This document shows positions 1 through 8,690 of a DNA stretch of 64,000 bases, piece by piece (within the stretch, counting starts at the first letter, position 1; every line of letters begins with the position of its first letter). A program made the translations under genes and the position numbers. The stretch spans positions 640,443 through 704,442 of the forward strand of contig NZ_MAQW01000001.1 in the NCBI RefSeq assembly GCF_001682855.1, given 5' to 3'. Source of the stretch: Bacillus sp. FJAT-27264. GTDB lineage: Bacteria > Bacillota > Bacilli > Paenibacillales > Paenibacillaceae. The notes below the pieces were generated by a model. It did no database searches. It saw only the letters and a list, made by a program, of their open reading frames with translations, and had not been told where the DNA came from.

Positions 1-643
1 ACTGATGCAGTCGCCGGAGGATTATTATCAGCGGTACATGATATCGACGGCTACCCGGTGGCTTCGATACTGGCTGGCGTTCATCGCTCTGACCTTTCCC
101 TCTCTTTACATTGCTGTAACGACCTTTCATCAGGAAATGGTGCCGACCAACCTGTTGCTTAGCATTGCCTCTTCACGCGAGGCGGTCCCTTTTCCGGCCA
201 TTATCGAAGCGCTTCTCATGGAGATTACCTTTGAAGGACTGCGGGAAGCCGGTATCCGAATGCCCCGCCCTGTTGGACAGGCCGTAAGCATCGTAGGTGC
301 ATTAGTCATTGGACAAGCCGCAGTGCAGGCGGGCATTGTCTCGGCGATCCTCGTGATTATTGTATCGTTCACGGGAATTGCCTCCTTTATTTTCCCTTCT
401 TATAGCCTGGGGATTGCTGCACGGTTGCTGCGCTTTCCGTTAATGTTCCTTGCCGGGACTCTGGGGCTGTACGGAATTCTCCTGGGGCTGCTGGTCATAT
501 GCATCCATCTGCTTCGGCTCCGCTCCTTTGGCGTACCTTATCTTTCGCCCGTAGCTCCCTTATCCTTGAATAATCTTAAGGATACACTCTTCCGGGTACC
601 TTGGAGGAATCTGATTCATCGCCGCAGAGGAATTGGCGAATAA
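1..643 (+). CDS. Spore germination protein, GerA-type A subunit (5'-truncated by window edge)
   Basis: C-terminal part (about 212 residues) of a germinant-receptor A subunit; the frame is open to the left edge, so the true start lies outside the window and the ATG at 5 has no ribosome binding site. The visible part is membrane embedded: hydrophobic segments around residues 20-40, 95-130 and 145-175, with the family-typical stretch GQAVSIVGALVIGQAAVQAG and a basic C-terminal tail. It acts in the inner spore membrane with the B and C subunits to sense germinants. It is followed by the C, B and small D-like genes on the same strand, giving the order A-C-B seen in gerK-like operons. Family assignment is firm; the germinant cannot be predicted. 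Confidence 0.93.
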   Translation, partial: LMQSPEDYYQRYMISTATRWLRYWLAFIALTFPSLYIAVTTFHQEMVPTNLLLSIASSREAVPFPAIIEALLMEITFEGLREAGIRMPRPVGQAVSIVGALVIGQAAVQAGIVSAILVIIVSFTGIASFIFPSYSLGIAARLLRFPLMFLAGTLGLYGILLGLLVICIHLLRLRSFGVPYLSPVAPLSLNNLKDTLFRVPWRNLIHRRRGIGE

Positions 644-716
644 GAACAAGACCATGCACTCTGTTACGATGCCATTCATAAGCTTCGTTCCAACAATAAG
701 ATGAGGGGTGAGAAAA

Positions 717-1919
717 ATGCAGGTGAAACCAGTGATCCTGTCAATGATATTCTTCCTGATTCTCCCTCTGTTGACAGGATGCTGGAGCAAAGTGGAAGTA
801 AATGATGTCGCTATCGTTACTGCCGTCGGTCTCGACAAGACGGATAAAGGAAAAATCCAGCTCTCGCTGGAACTCGCCGTCCCTCGATTGCTAGGTGTGA
901 CCAACCAATCCGGAGGCGAGAAACTAGAGGCCAAAGCAGGCTGGATCCTGTCCGCAGAAGGGGAGACCATTCTGGAAGCCTACAGGTACATTCAGCAGAA
1001 GGTACAGCGGAAGATTGTTTTTTACCATAGTAAGGTTATTGTTATCGGGGAGAAGCTGGCGCGCAGCGGCGTGCTGCCAGTCCTTGATTTCTTTGAACGG
1101 TACAAGCAATCGCAGATCAAGAGCCATATTCTGTTTGCCAAGGGCAAAGCGGTAGATATCTTGGAGTACAATCCGGTATTCGAAAAGCTGTCCTCTGAAA
1201 TCATGCGTGAAGAGGCCAAATCCAAAAAAAATGTAAGCGTCCGTCTCCTGCACTTTATGGACATGATGGTGTCGCCGGGAAATACGCCCATGGCAGCCCG
1301 TGTACAGCTAATCCCTGCTCAGACAGAGAAAAATAGCGATGAGTCTGATCCAGGCATATCCAAGATTAGCAGTCTATCCGTCAGAGGTGCGGCTGTGTTC
1401 CACAAGGATCAGCTAATCGGCTGGCTGAATGAGACAGAGACCAGAGGTGCCATGTGGCTGAAGAACCGGATGAAGGATGCGGTAACTACTGCCGAAGTTC
1501 CGGCGGAAAAGGGCGGGGGCCGGATCAGCGCACAGGTACATACGGCGAACACGAAATACCATACACTTGCAAGTACTAAAGGAATTACGATAACGGTAGA
1601 TCCCTACGCGGAGATTTCTATCTTTGAGAACACCTCTAAGCTGGACATGAGTAACCCGAAGGATCTGGACTATATCAAAGCTTTGGTTATGGAAGATGTC
1701 AAGGCCAGAATTGAATTGGTCTGCCATCAGGCACAGCAACGTTATAAAAAAGATATTCTAGGGTTCGGACATATCATCTACCGTCAGCACCCCAAGCAAT
1801 GGAACAAGAGCTATGCCAAGGAATGGGAGAAGCTATTTCCTGAAGTACCGATAAACATTACTCCACACATTACAATAACGCAGGTAGGTCTAACCAATAA
1901 ATCCATAGAGCTTGAGTAA
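717..1919 (+). CDS. Spore germination lipoprotein, Ger(x)C family (C subunit)
   Basis: Germinant-receptor C subunit of 400 residues, a lipoprotein anchored in the inner spore membrane. A signal peptide ends in a lipobox (LLTGCWSKVEVND), so the mature protein starts at that Cys. The following DVAIVTAVGLDKTD and the C-terminal HIIYRQHPKQW region are typical of Ger(x)C proteins. I chose ATG 717 because an AGGGGTG ribosome binding site lies 6 bases before it; an in-frame GTG at 708 would overlap that site. It sits between the A and B genes, 73 bases after A and 23 before B, so all three are probably one sporulation-stage transcript. Confidence 0.93.
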   Translation: MQVKPVILSMIFFLILPLLTGCWSKVEVNDVAIVTAVGLDKTDKGKIQLSLELAVPRLLGVTNQSGGEKLEAKAGWILSAEGETILEAYRYIQQKVQRKIVFYHSKVIVIGEKLARSGVLPVLDFFERYKQSQIKSHILFAKGKAVDILEYNPVFEKLSSEIMREEAKSKKNVSVRLLHFMDMMVSPGNTPMAARVQLIPAQTEKNSDESDPGISKISSLSVRGAAVFHKDQLIGWLNETETRGAMWLKNRMKDAVTTAEVPAEKGGGRISAQVHTANTKYHTLASTKGITITVDPYAEISIFENTSKLDMSNPKDLDYIKALVMEDVKARIELVCHQAQQRYKKDILGFGHIIYRQHPKQWNKSYAKEWEKLFPEVPINITPHITITQVGLTNKSIELE

Positions 1920-1942
1920 AAGGCTGAAAGGGAGGAATCAGG

Positions 1943-3037
1943 ATGGTCAGGGTATCGGGTTATCAGCTCTTTGCCACTACGGTGTTGTTTCAGCTTGGAA
2001 CCACAGTAATTTTCGGGTTCGCCTCTCCCGCCGGACGTGATGCCTGGATTGCGATGCTGCTCTCAGCCTTCATTGGAATGCTCATGATCCTGGGCTACAC
2101 CGCTCTTATGAACATGATGCCAGGCTTATCCTTGGTTGAATGGTTCCCCAAGCAATTTGGCCCTTGGCTGGGCATTCCCATTGCCTGGTTCTATCCATTG
2201 TTGTTTATTTATGACGCAGGACGGGGAATCAGCGATCTGAAGGAGCTTGTCCCGCTCACCCTGCTGCCAGGTACACCTACATGGGTCATCCTTGGCTCCA
2301 TGATGCTCGTGATTATATATTTTCTATCCAGTGGAGTCGAAGTTATCTGTCGGTTCGCAGGGTTGCTTCTCCCGATTCTATTCTTCCTCTTCGTTGTGGA
2401 GATCCTTCTACTACTGGGTTCCAGAAATGTGCATTTCGATAATCTTCAGCCCCTCTTGGGCGAAGGCTGGGGGCGAGTCTGGAAGACCGTCTGGCCCTTT
2501 GGCATTCTGCAGACCTTCGGCGAAACTATCGAATTCGCGATGTTGTGGACCTTTTTGAGAAAACCGGGGCAATTGGCCAAAATAAATATCATTGCCGTGC
2601 TGGTATCCGGGGGCACGATCGCCATGTTTGATATGTTAGCGATTGTAGTGCTGGGCGAAGGCGTCTTCCAGCGCAATATCTATCCTCTGCTGGTGTTGCT
2701 GAGGCAGCTAAGTATAAGTGATTTTCTGGATAACCTCGATGCCCTGGGCGTGTTGTACTTTATGACAACCATCTTTTTGAAAATATCCCTTCATCTGATG
2801 GCTGCTGTTCTGGCTATCCAGAAGCTTACCTCCTCCAAATCACTACGTGTGCCGATTCTTATCGTCACCGTGACCACACTATGGATTGGCAGCAATATGG
2901 CACGGAATGTGACTGACCACATCTTCGTGGGGACCCGAATCCTTCCTTACAGCTTATGGATTCCCCTCTTTATCGTCATTCCGGCCATTCTCTTGATGGT
3001 GACCTGGATTCGCAAGAAAGCAGGGGCGACACTATGA
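1943..3037 (+). CDS. Spore germination permease, GerAB family (B subunit)
   Basis: A 364-residue integral membrane protein with about ten hydrophobic segments, of the endospore-germination permease family, which is related to APC amino acid transporters and is thought to bind the germinant. The start (MVRVSGYQLFATTVLFQLGT) and the motif DAGRGISDLKEL are typical of the family. ATG 1943 follows a strong AAGGGAGGAA site. The stop overlaps the start of the next small gene (ATGA at 3034-3037), indicating translational coupling. Confidence 0.93.
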   Translation: MVRVSGYQLFATTVLFQLGTTVIFGFASPAGRDAWIAMLLSAFIGMLMILGYTALMNMMPGLSLVEWFPKQFGPWLGIPIAWFYPLLFIYDAGRGISDLKELVPLTLLPGTPTWVILGSMMLVIIYFLSSGVEVICRFAGLLLPILFFLFVVEILLLLGSRNVHFDNLQPLLGEGWGRVWKTVWPFGILQTFGETIEFAMLWTFLRKPGQLAKINIIAVLVSGGTIAMFDMLAIVVLGEGVFQRNIYPLLVLLRQLSISDFLDNLDALGVLYFMTTIFLKISLHLMAAVLAIQKLTSSKSLRVPILIVTVTTLWIGSNMARNVTDHIFVGTRILPYSLWIPLFIVIPAILLMVTWIRKKAGATL

Positions 3038-3159
3038 AAGGATACCTGTGGCCTTGGCAGTCTCATGTGAACATCATGCATCCTTGGGCGCTCTCCATTA
3101 TGTTCATCTTGTTAGCGTTGCTGCTGTCGATGATTACGTGGTTTAAAAAGAAGAAATAG
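3034..3159 (+). CDS. Small single-helix membrane protein, germination-operon D-type subunit
   Basis: A 41-residue protein starting at ATG 3034, which overlaps the stop of the B-subunit gene by ATGA; a GGGGCG stretch precedes it. It has an N-terminal aromatic/histidine-containing part, one hydrophobic segment (about residues 20-35, ALSIMFILLALLLSMITW) and a basic tail (FKKKK), so it is probably a one-helix inner-membrane protein with its tail in the spore core. Small membrane D subunits are known next to some germinant receptors (for example GerKD and GerUD). Calling this one such a subunit is inference from position and topology. A longer in-frame reading from 2956 is unlikely because it would lie inside the B gene. 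Confidence 0.7.
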   Translation: MKGYLWPWQSHVNIMHPWALSIMFILLALLLSMITWFKKKK

Positions 3160-3242
3160 AGAATATGCCGACCCACGGATCATGCAGGCTCCGAGCTGGA
3201 GGCTTGTATAAAAACAACGGAAACACTAGGAACACCACAAAT

Positions 3243-3268
3243 CTCCCTCAGCATCGTAGCTGAAGGAG
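3243..3268. terminator. Candidate bidirectional terminator
   Basis: Inverted repeat CTCCCTCAGC / GCTGAAGGAG with a 6-base loop and one mismatch, between the germination operon and the convergent oxidoreductase gene. It has no long T run on either side, so this is a weak call. Confidence 0.4.
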
Positions 3269-3297
3269 CGTTTGCGTTCAATAATATTTACAGCACC

Positions 3298-4545
3298 TTA
3301 CTGTTGGCTTCTATGCTTTAAGATCGAGGCATAATTCTGCCCTTCAATCTCCTGAAATTGTACCGCTGCTTCCGGTCCTTCAAGTTCCAAGTCCGGTTCA
3401 AGACCATCCCCTAGACGTTCCAGTTGCATGTTGAACCAAGGCAACGTATAAATCACATTAATGTTATCCTCTGGAGTCAAGGCGCGCTCCAGTTCCCCTT
3501 CCAGCAAGTGCTTCGCGGTTAATGGATCGGAAATAAAGGGGCGGCCGATGCCTACAATATCCAGTTCTCCATTATCCAGAGCCTCGTTCATCGCCGCCGT
3601 AGTCCGGAAATTCCCTGTAACCATGACCGGCATCTCGGCAACTTCACGAACAGCTTTGGCATACTCAATAAAGTAAGCTTCGCGTTTGATGGTGCTTTCC
3701 CGGCGGCCATCTACTCCCTCATCTTTGAAGGTTACCCCAACCACCTTCGGCTGTTCCAGTGAACCCCCGGAAAGCTCCAGCAAATCCAGGCTTGTCTTAT
3801 TGAGCAGTTTAACCAATTCAATACACTCCGCGTTGGTAAAGCCACCCTTCTGAAAATCGGAGGAATTCAGCTTGATTCCAATTGGAAATTCTTTACCCAC
3901 AACCTCGCGAATAGAGCTGATTACCGTAAGCAGTAATCTGGCCCGATTCTCTAAAGACCCGCCCCATCGGTCAGCTCTGCGGTTAGTTAATGGACTCAGG
4001 AATTGGGAGAACAGGTAACCATGTGCCGCATGAAGCTGCAAACCTGTGAACCCTGCCTCGCGGCTTTTGCGGGCTGCATATACGAACTGTGCAGTTACTT
4101 TTTCAATATCCTCTTCAGTCATTTCCACCGGCACAGCAAACGTAAGACCCAGCTCTCTCGGTAACTCAAGCTCTACAGAAGACGGAGCCAGCGGCGCCGG
4201 GTTAATCAGGTTCGAGACTTGTCTTCCCGTATGACCAAGCTGTACCCAGAAATGGTTACCTGCTGAGGTACCTGCTTTCGCTAAAGCGGCAAGTGCCGCC
4301 AAATTCGTATTTTCATCCAGTACCACGTTATTCGGACGTTCAAGATGCCAACGATCCACTTGCACATTTCCGGATAACAGAAGTCCAGCTCCACTGGCAG
4401 ACCAGGTGCGATATAAAGTTTCCAAGCGAGGCGAAGAATCATTCCCGGCATCGGCCAGCCCTTCGCTCATTGCACCTTTAGCAATACGATTGGAAAGTAC
4501 AGCTCCACTTGGCAGGGTAAGTGGAGAATTCAGTAAATTTGTCAT
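3298..4545 (-). CDS. NADH:flavin oxidoreductase, old yellow enzyme family
   Basis: FMN-dependent ene-reductase-type TIM barrel of 415 residues, expected in the cytoplasm, reducing activated C=C bonds or nitro/electrophile compounds with NAD(P)H. Visible family features are the N-terminal LSNRIAKGAMSEG, WVQLGHTGRQ, the substrate-binding HAAHGYLFSQFLSPLTNRR stretch, GGSLENRARLL and the C-terminal phosphate-binding VGIGRPFISDP. Start ATG 4545 has GAGAGGAAC upstream. It is divergent from the TetR-type gene at 4707 and shares a palindrome-rich intergenic region, an arrangement like nemR/nemA. Control by that regulator is inferred. Confidence 0.88.
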   Translation of the reverse strand: MTNLLNSPLTLPSGAVLSNRIAKGAMSEGLADAGNDSSPRLETLYRTWSASGAGLLLSGNVQVDRWHLERPNNVVLDENTNLAALAALAKAGTSAGNHFWVQLGHTGRQVSNLINPAPLAPSSVELELPRELGLTFAVPVEMTEEDIEKVTAQFVYAARKSREAGFTGLQLHAAHGYLFSQFLSPLTNRRADRWGGSLENRARLLLTVISSIREVVGKEFPIGIKLNSSDFQKGGFTNAECIELVKLLNKTSLDLLELSGGSLEQPKVVGVTFKDEGVDGRRESTIKREAYFIEYAKAVREVAEMPVMVTGNFRTTAAMNEALDNGELDIVGIGRPFISDPLTAKHLLEGELERALTPEDNINVIYTLPWFNMQLERLGDGLEPDLELEGPEAAVQFQEIEGQNYASILKHRSQQ

Positions 4546-4563
4546 GAATAAGTTCCTCTCCTG

Positions 4564-4580
4564 AAAGACAAATTGTCTTT
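4564..4580. promoter_or_regulatory. Perfect 17-base palindrome upstream of the oxidoreductase gene
   Basis: AAAGACAA-A-TTGTCTTT (8-1-8, perfect), 19 bases before the oxidoreductase start on the minus strand. It is a candidate operator or mRNA hairpin for the divergent TetR-type regulator. Confidence 0.5.
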
Positions 4581-4590
4581 TTATTAAACA

Positions 4591-4631
4591 ACAACGTTCG
4601 TTGTCGTTAATAGTACAATAATCGTTGTCGT
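4591..4631. promoter_or_regulatory. Candidate TetR operators in the divergent promoter
   Basis: A perfect palindrome ACAACG-TT-CGTTGT lies at 4591-4604, and the half-site string CGTTGTCGT occurs at 4599-4607 and again at 4623-4631, 24 bases apart. The spacing between the divergent oxidoreductase and TetR genes makes these the likely binding sites. Confidence 0.55.
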
Positions 4632-4706
4632 ATCATTTGTCAATATGCAGCTTATCCTTTAAAATTAGAGAACGGATAGGTATGAACAACAGTTTGGAGG
4701 ATCATT

Positions 4707-5384
4707 GTGAAAAATTGGTCAGATGATAATCCGAAAGCTTCCCTGATGAAGAGGAAGAGAGCGGCGATAGTAGATGCAGCATTACAAGAATTTCTGGACA
4801 GCGGTTATGCGCAGGCCTCCATGGACCGGATTGCGTCCGCAGCGGGAGTGTCGGTCAAAACCGTCTACCGTCACTTCGAGAACAAAGATGACTTATTCAG
4901 CACGGTGATGAAAGCAGCTTGCAGCGTGAATGGCCTGGAAGGATTGGACAGACTGGATGGGCAACCAGAAGATCCGGTAACCGAGCCAGATAAGCCTTGG
5001 CTGTCCCTGCCTCCTGAACAAGCCCTTCCGCTGGCGGGGATCGAATTATTGCAGCATGTGTTCTCCAAAGACCAGCTTTCGTTATATCGTGTAGTCACCC
5101 AGGATGCTCATCGTTTCCCTGAACTCGGCCAACGTTATCGGGAGCAGGTGACCGAGGGAATCATTGAGCACTGCATCCGATACATGGAGCGTTGGGCTGA
5201 TACAGAGAAATGGGAGATTGCAAGCAAACGGAATGCGGCTTTCATTTTCAGTGCTCTCCTTCGTGCAGATCTCTTCGAAGAAGTCCTCCTTGGACTTCGT
5301 ATACCGGATGAGAATGAGATTAAGGCACAGGCTGATACTGCTGCTAAGAACATGCTGATACTCATAAACGCGGGCGCCTTGTAG
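4707..5384 (+). CDS. TetR/AcrR family transcriptional regulator
   Basis: A 225-residue repressor with an N-terminal helix-turn-helix (about residues 15-60: AAIVDAALQEF, MDRIASAAGVSVKTVYRHFENKDDLF) and a variable helical ligand domain. GTG 4707 is used, with TTTGGAGG 6 bases before. It is divergent from the old yellow enzyme gene, which it probably represses until an electrophile or related ligand binds; that is inference from position. It ends in a strong terminator. Confidence 0.88.
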   Translation: MKNWSDDNPKASLMKRKRAAIVDAALQEFLDSGYAQASMDRIASAAGVSVKTVYRHFENKDDLFSTVMKAACSVNGLEGLDRLDGQPEDPVTEPDKPWLSLPPEQALPLAGIELLQHVFSKDQLSLYRVVTQDAHRFPELGQRYREQVTEGIIEHCIRYMERWADTEKWEIASKRNAAFIFSALLRADLFEEVLLGLRIPDENEIKAQADTAAKNMLILINAGAL

Positions 5385-5400
5385 ATTTCATATGCAAAAA

Positions 5401-5444
5401 AACGGGTAAAACCAAGAACTTCTCTTGGTCTCATCCGTTTTTTT
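5401..5444. terminator. Rho-independent terminator
   Basis: Inner stem ACCAAGA / TCTTGGT (5411-5417, 5423-5429), outer AACGG / CCGTT and a T run to 5444. The A run on the left could also serve the convergent minus-strand HEAT gene. Confidence 0.85.
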
Positions 5445-5499
5445 ATGACTGCTTATTTCAGAATAAATGAATAGAACGCTTGTTTATCCCGGCGTAAAA

Positions 5500-6123
5500 T
5501 CAACTCAATCTCTTAATCAACTTCTCCACCCGTTTTCGCTTTGTGTCTTTTTCAATCTCGTCGAGTCGTGAGATCAGCGTCTTTATGAAAACGTCTTTAT
5601 TCTTATCGTTAATGATAGACATTGCATTCTCCGCGTACATTGGAAGTTGATTTGTCGGACATTTCTTAAGCTGTTCAATGAGTAAGCTGAATGCATTATC
5701 AACATATTGTTCGACAGAGCAAAGTTTAATCAGGATATTTACTGCGTGATCTTTGGTGATCACCGATCCTTTGTCAGCAGTTTCAACAATTTTTGCAAGT
5801 GATTCATAGATGGTTGCCGGATTTTCAAGAGTTATCACGTCTAGTGCGGTCATAGCCCCCCAGACAAGCCGATTGTTCTTATGATCAAATAATGATAATA
5901 ACTCTTTGCTGTATTCAACAACTAAAAACGGTTTTATAACTCCGATTTCATAGAGAACTTTAATACAATCACTTTGAATATTCTTGTCACTGTTATTTAA
6001 GTTGTCAACGAGTTCTTTCACAGCCCCCTTATCCTCTCGGTCGGCAATATTTTTCGCCAGCTCCTGATTAGGACCTTCGTCTTTACGGTTGAGTGAGGCT
6101 GCTAATTTCCCGATAATAGTCAT
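5500..6123 (-). CDS. HEAT-repeat-like helical protein
   Basis: A 207-residue all-helical protein built of HEAT-like units (for example QSDCIKVLYEIGVIKPFLV, GAMTALDVITLENPATI, KDHAVNILIKLCSV), probably a protein-binding scaffold; no catalytic motif is seen. ATG 6123 is preferred because AAGGAG lies 8 bases upstream; an earlier in-frame ATG at 6156 overlaps the preceding gene and has no site. It follows the DUF7832-like gene at 6153-6875 by 29 bases, so the two are probably co-transcribed. Function is unknown; immunity- or repair-type scaffolds are possible. Confidence 0.72.
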   Translation of the reverse strand: MTIIGKLAASLNRKDEGPNQELAKNIADREDKGAVKELVDNLNNSDKNIQSDCIKVLYEIGVIKPFLVVEYSKELLSLFDHKNNRLVWGAMTALDVITLENPATIYESLAKIVETADKGSVITKDHAVNILIKLCSVEQYVDNAFSLLIEQLKKCPTNQLPMYAENAMSIINDKNKDVFIKTLISRLDEIEKDTKRKRVEKLIKRLS

Positions 6124-6152
6124 CTCTTTTTCTCCTTTAGAGTTTAGGGACC

Positions 6153-6875
6153 TCACTTACCAACAGATCCCTGCTGGTTGCGACGTTTCCAATCCTGGTA
6201 ACGCTCGGTAATAACTGGTTCAATGATTTCATAGTTTTCAAGTGAATCTTCCACATGGTAGATTGTCGGTAAACCAACCGCTAATACGTTCGTAAAATCA
6301 AACGCCATATAAAGATCGTTATGGATATTGAGATACTCACGGGCAAAGTCATCCGCTTCATCCGACAACTCCTTGGAGCTTAGCACGCCATCCCAGTTCT
6401 TCCGGTATAATTGGGCACCTGTCATTTCATCCCGTTTAACAAGCTCGATTTCCGGGGCATCCTCTTTGCGGCTTTGTTTACTGGACAAATCATTTTTAAG
6501 CAACCAGGTAATGAACATGCCTGTCGGGACATAGGCTTGTGCGTGATCCAGTTCTTGCGGAAAGTCACCCTCATAGTGCCATTTCGCTTTGTCGAACACA
6601 TAGGTTTCTTTTTCCGTGATCTGAAACAAGATGTCCCTCGGCTCTTCAGCAAAACCCTTGCCTTTCAGTTCATCTGCCAACTCATTCAGCCGATCGACGG
6701 CTTCCTGTTTGGTTGGATATGTCTCATATTTGGGATTCATCGTTTTTCTGTCAGCATACAGCCGGCCTTTAATAATATTCAGGATACAAACCTCTTTAGC
6801 TTCTGTAATGGTCAAATGCCGATAATCTTTAAAAGTTTTTCCTTGTTTCGTTAATACCTTCTCTATCTTGCCCAC
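6153..6875 (-). CDS. DUF7832-like protein with an extra N-terminal domain
   Basis: A 240-residue soluble protein. The C-terminal part (about residues 95-235) has the pattern I associate with the DUF7832 family: KAKWHYEGDFPQELDHAQAYVPTGMFITWLL, DEADDFAREYLN, and VGLPTIYHVEDSLENYEIIEPVITERYQDW. Members are often single-domain proteins and some sit beside polymorphic toxins. The first 90 residues are a separate small alpha/beta region that I do not recognise. GTG 6875 is chosen (GGCGAGGTGAC just before); a TTG at 6899 has no site. It is followed by the HEAT-like gene. No toxin gene is nearby, so an immunity role is only a suggestion. Confidence 0.6.
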   Translation of the reverse strand: MGKIEKVLTKQGKTFKDYRHLTITEAKEVCILNIIKGRLYADRKTMNPKYETYPTKQEAVDRLNELADELKGKGFAEEPRDILFQITEKETYVFDKAKWHYEGDFPQELDHAQAYVPTGMFITWLLKNDLSSKQSRKEDAPEIELVKRDEMTGAQLYRKNWDGVLSSKELSDEADDFAREYLNIHNDLYMAFDFTNVLAVGLPTIYHVEDSLENYEIIEPVITERYQDWKRRNQQGSVGK

Positions 6876-7018
6876 GTTGTCACCTCGCCGTATCGTCAAT
6901 CAGTCTGCGGTTTGCAGATCAGGTTTCTGGATGCCACACCGACTTTATTATAGCTTCCCAAGCTGCAAAGAGCAGCGGACTTTTTTCCTGCTTGCTTAGG
7001 TGATAAACATGAATTTCG

Positions 7019-7423
7019 CTAGACATCTATACTTTTGTTGAGACGTACCAGTTCGTCCAAATCCCGATTGTTTTTTAACCTATTGAAGTTATCCAGTTTG
7101 AATTGAATTTTTCTCAGCGTCTCGTGCCTTTCTTCAATCTGCGACTCAATATTTTGTTTATGGTCCTCCAACATGACATAACAGCTCTCTAAGTTTTGTT
7201 CGTCTACCAGATTCATATACCGTTGAATTTCCTTGAGAGGCATTTCGGTGCGTTTCAGACAGTTAATAAAAATTAACCGCTCCAGAGCGTGCCCATCGAA
7301 TTCAAGTTGACCGTTGTCCTTACGTTTTATCCGTGAAATCAGCCCGATTTTTTCATAATAACGTATCGTGTCATAGCTGAATCCTGTCTTCTTGGAAATT
7401 TCAGCGATTGTAAACGTCGGCAT
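7019..7423 (-). CDS. MerR family transcriptional regulator
   Basis: A 134-residue regulator: winged helix at the N-terminus (MPTFTIAEISKKTGFSYDT, then IRYYEKIGLI) followed by a long coiled-coil dimerisation helix (about residues 75-125). It lacks the cysteine cluster of metal sensors and resembles the AdhR/NmlR type that responds to reactive aldehydes; one Cys occurs near LESCYVML. ATG 7423 fits the family start; longer in-frame starts (up to 7489) would add residues not found in MerR proteins. The aldo-keto reductase gene just upstream on the same strand has a typical MerR promoter (8638-8668) and is its likely target. Confidence 0.87.
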   Translation of the reverse strand: MPTFTIAEISKKTGFSYDTIRYYEKIGLISRIKRKDNGQLEFDGHALERLIFINCLKRTEMPLKEIQRYMNLVDEQNLESCYVMLEDHKQNIESQIEERHETLRKIQFKLDNFNRLKNNRDLDELVRLNKSIDV

Positions 7424-7502
7424 CTTTTTTACCATCCTCTTCATGAATTGACATTTCCAGTGTGCGAATATGACAGTATACCATTTCAATTAAATGTATG
7501 TA

Positions 7503-7558
7503 AAAAAGAACTGCATCTCCACAGTTTGTCTTATTCGACAAGAGAGATACAGCTCTTT
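7503..7558 (-). terminator. Terminator after the aldo-keto reductase gene
   Basis: Long interrupted stem with paired blocks AAAAGA, CTG, ATCTC and TTGTC on one side and GACAA, GAGAT, CAG, TCTTTT on the other. It is A/T-flanked and lies between the reductase and merR genes. Confidence 0.7.
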
Positions 7559-7586
7559 TAACATCCAACCGAAGGTTGTCTACAAA

Positions 7587-8600
7587 TTATCGGCGACGCA
7601 GGCGCTTATTGGCAAGGGCTGGATGATCAGCAGCATAGTTATCTGCCGAATTGACATCTGTACCTGGTGGCACGATCTCATCAATACGGTCGAGAATCTC
7701 TTCACTGAGTTCAATGTCCGCGCCATCTAAAAGACTGTCCAGTTGTTCCATCTTACGTGGCCCAATGATTACCGAGCTCACTGCCGAATGCGACCGGACG
7801 AAAGCAAGGGCGAGATGCGGGAGTGAAATGCCCGTATCCTCCGCGAGCGCAGTGAGTTTTCTTAGAGCTTCTACCTTAGGCTGAAGAACCGGAATAGTCG
7901 TGTCATACATCGATGGTCTTCCCGCCGCCCGATGGCTGGCATTAGGATTCGAACGCCCTGACAGCCACCCCCCGTTCAGTGGACTATACGTGAGTACTCC
8001 CATTCCGTAACGCTGCGCGGTCGGCAGCACGGCACCTTCCAGCTTTCTAGTAAAGATGGAGTACATCGGCTGCTCCGTGAGAAAACGGTGATGTCCTCCA
8101 CGCTGTGCCGCCCATTGGGACTCGGCAATGGCTTCCGCAGGGAAAGTTGAAGATCCGATCGCCCGAACTTTCCCCTCATGAATTAAGTCAGAGAGCGCTG
8201 ACAGTGTCTCGTTAATATCTGTATTGTAATCCGGGCGATGAATTTGGTACAGATCGATATAGTCTGTACCCAGCCGCCGAAGACTATCTTCAGCAGCCCG
8301 CTTAATCCATCTCGCAGACCCGCCTTGCTGATTAACATCCGCGCCCATTGGGAAACCGAATTTCGTCGCGAGGATAACGTTTTCCCGGCGGCCCTTAAGT
8401 GCCTTGCCGACGATTTCCTCTGACTCACCCCTGGAATAGACATCGGCTGTATCAATAAAGTTAATGCCCGTATCCAGGGCCTTATGAATGATACGTATAG
8501 AATCATCATGATCGGTATTTCCCATCGCACCGAACATCATTGTACCGAGCGTCATTTCGCTAACGGATATGCCTGTTGCACCCAGAATCCGATATTTCAT
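7587..8600 (-). CDS. Aldo/keto reductase
   Basis: A 337-residue NADPH-dependent carbonyl reductase of TIM-barrel type. The catalytic tetrad is visible: Asp and Tyr in DTADVYSRGESE, Lys in VILATKFG and His in LYQIHRPD; the C-terminal SSVIIGPRKMEQL is the cofactor phosphate loop. ATG 8600 has GGGAGGAAACAAC before it; in-frame codons back to 8753 cover the promoter and a terminator and are not coding. A perfect MerR-type promoter lies at 8638-8668, so it is likely induced by reactive carbonyls through the MerR protein at 7019. Confidence 0.9.
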   Translation of the reverse strand: MKYRILGATGISVSEMTLGTMMFGAMGNTDHDDSIRIIHKALDTGINFIDTADVYSRGESEEIVGKALKGRRENVILATKFGFPMGADVNQQGGSARWIKRAAEDSLRRLGTDYIDLYQIHRPDYNTDINETLSALSDLIHEGKVRAIGSSTFPAEAIAESQWAAQRGGHHRFLTEQPMYSIFTRKLEGAVLPTAQRYGMGVLTYSPLNGGWLSGRSNPNASHRAAGRPSMYDTTIPVLQPKVEALRKLTALAEDTGISLPHLALAFVRSHSAVSSVIIGPRKMEQLDSLLDGADIELSEEILDRIDEIVPPGTDVNSADNYAADHPALANKRLRRR

Positions 8601-8637
8601 TGTTGTTTCCTCCCTTGTATCTTGTCCTTGCTGTTGT

Positions 8638-8668
8638 ATCGTAATTCGTGGAGTTAACTCCATGTCAA
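8638..8668 (-). promoter_or_regulatory. MerR-type promoter with 19-base spacer and operator
   Basis: On the minus strand, -35 TTGACA (8668-8663), a 19-base spacer and -10 TACGAT (8643-8638). The spacer holds the perfect palindrome TGGAGTTAACTCCA (8649-8662). An over-long spacer with a central dyad is the known hallmark of promoters activated by MerR proteins through DNA untwisting. Confidence 0.85.
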
Positions 8669-8690
8669 GGAAATGATTCGAAAGAAATAA

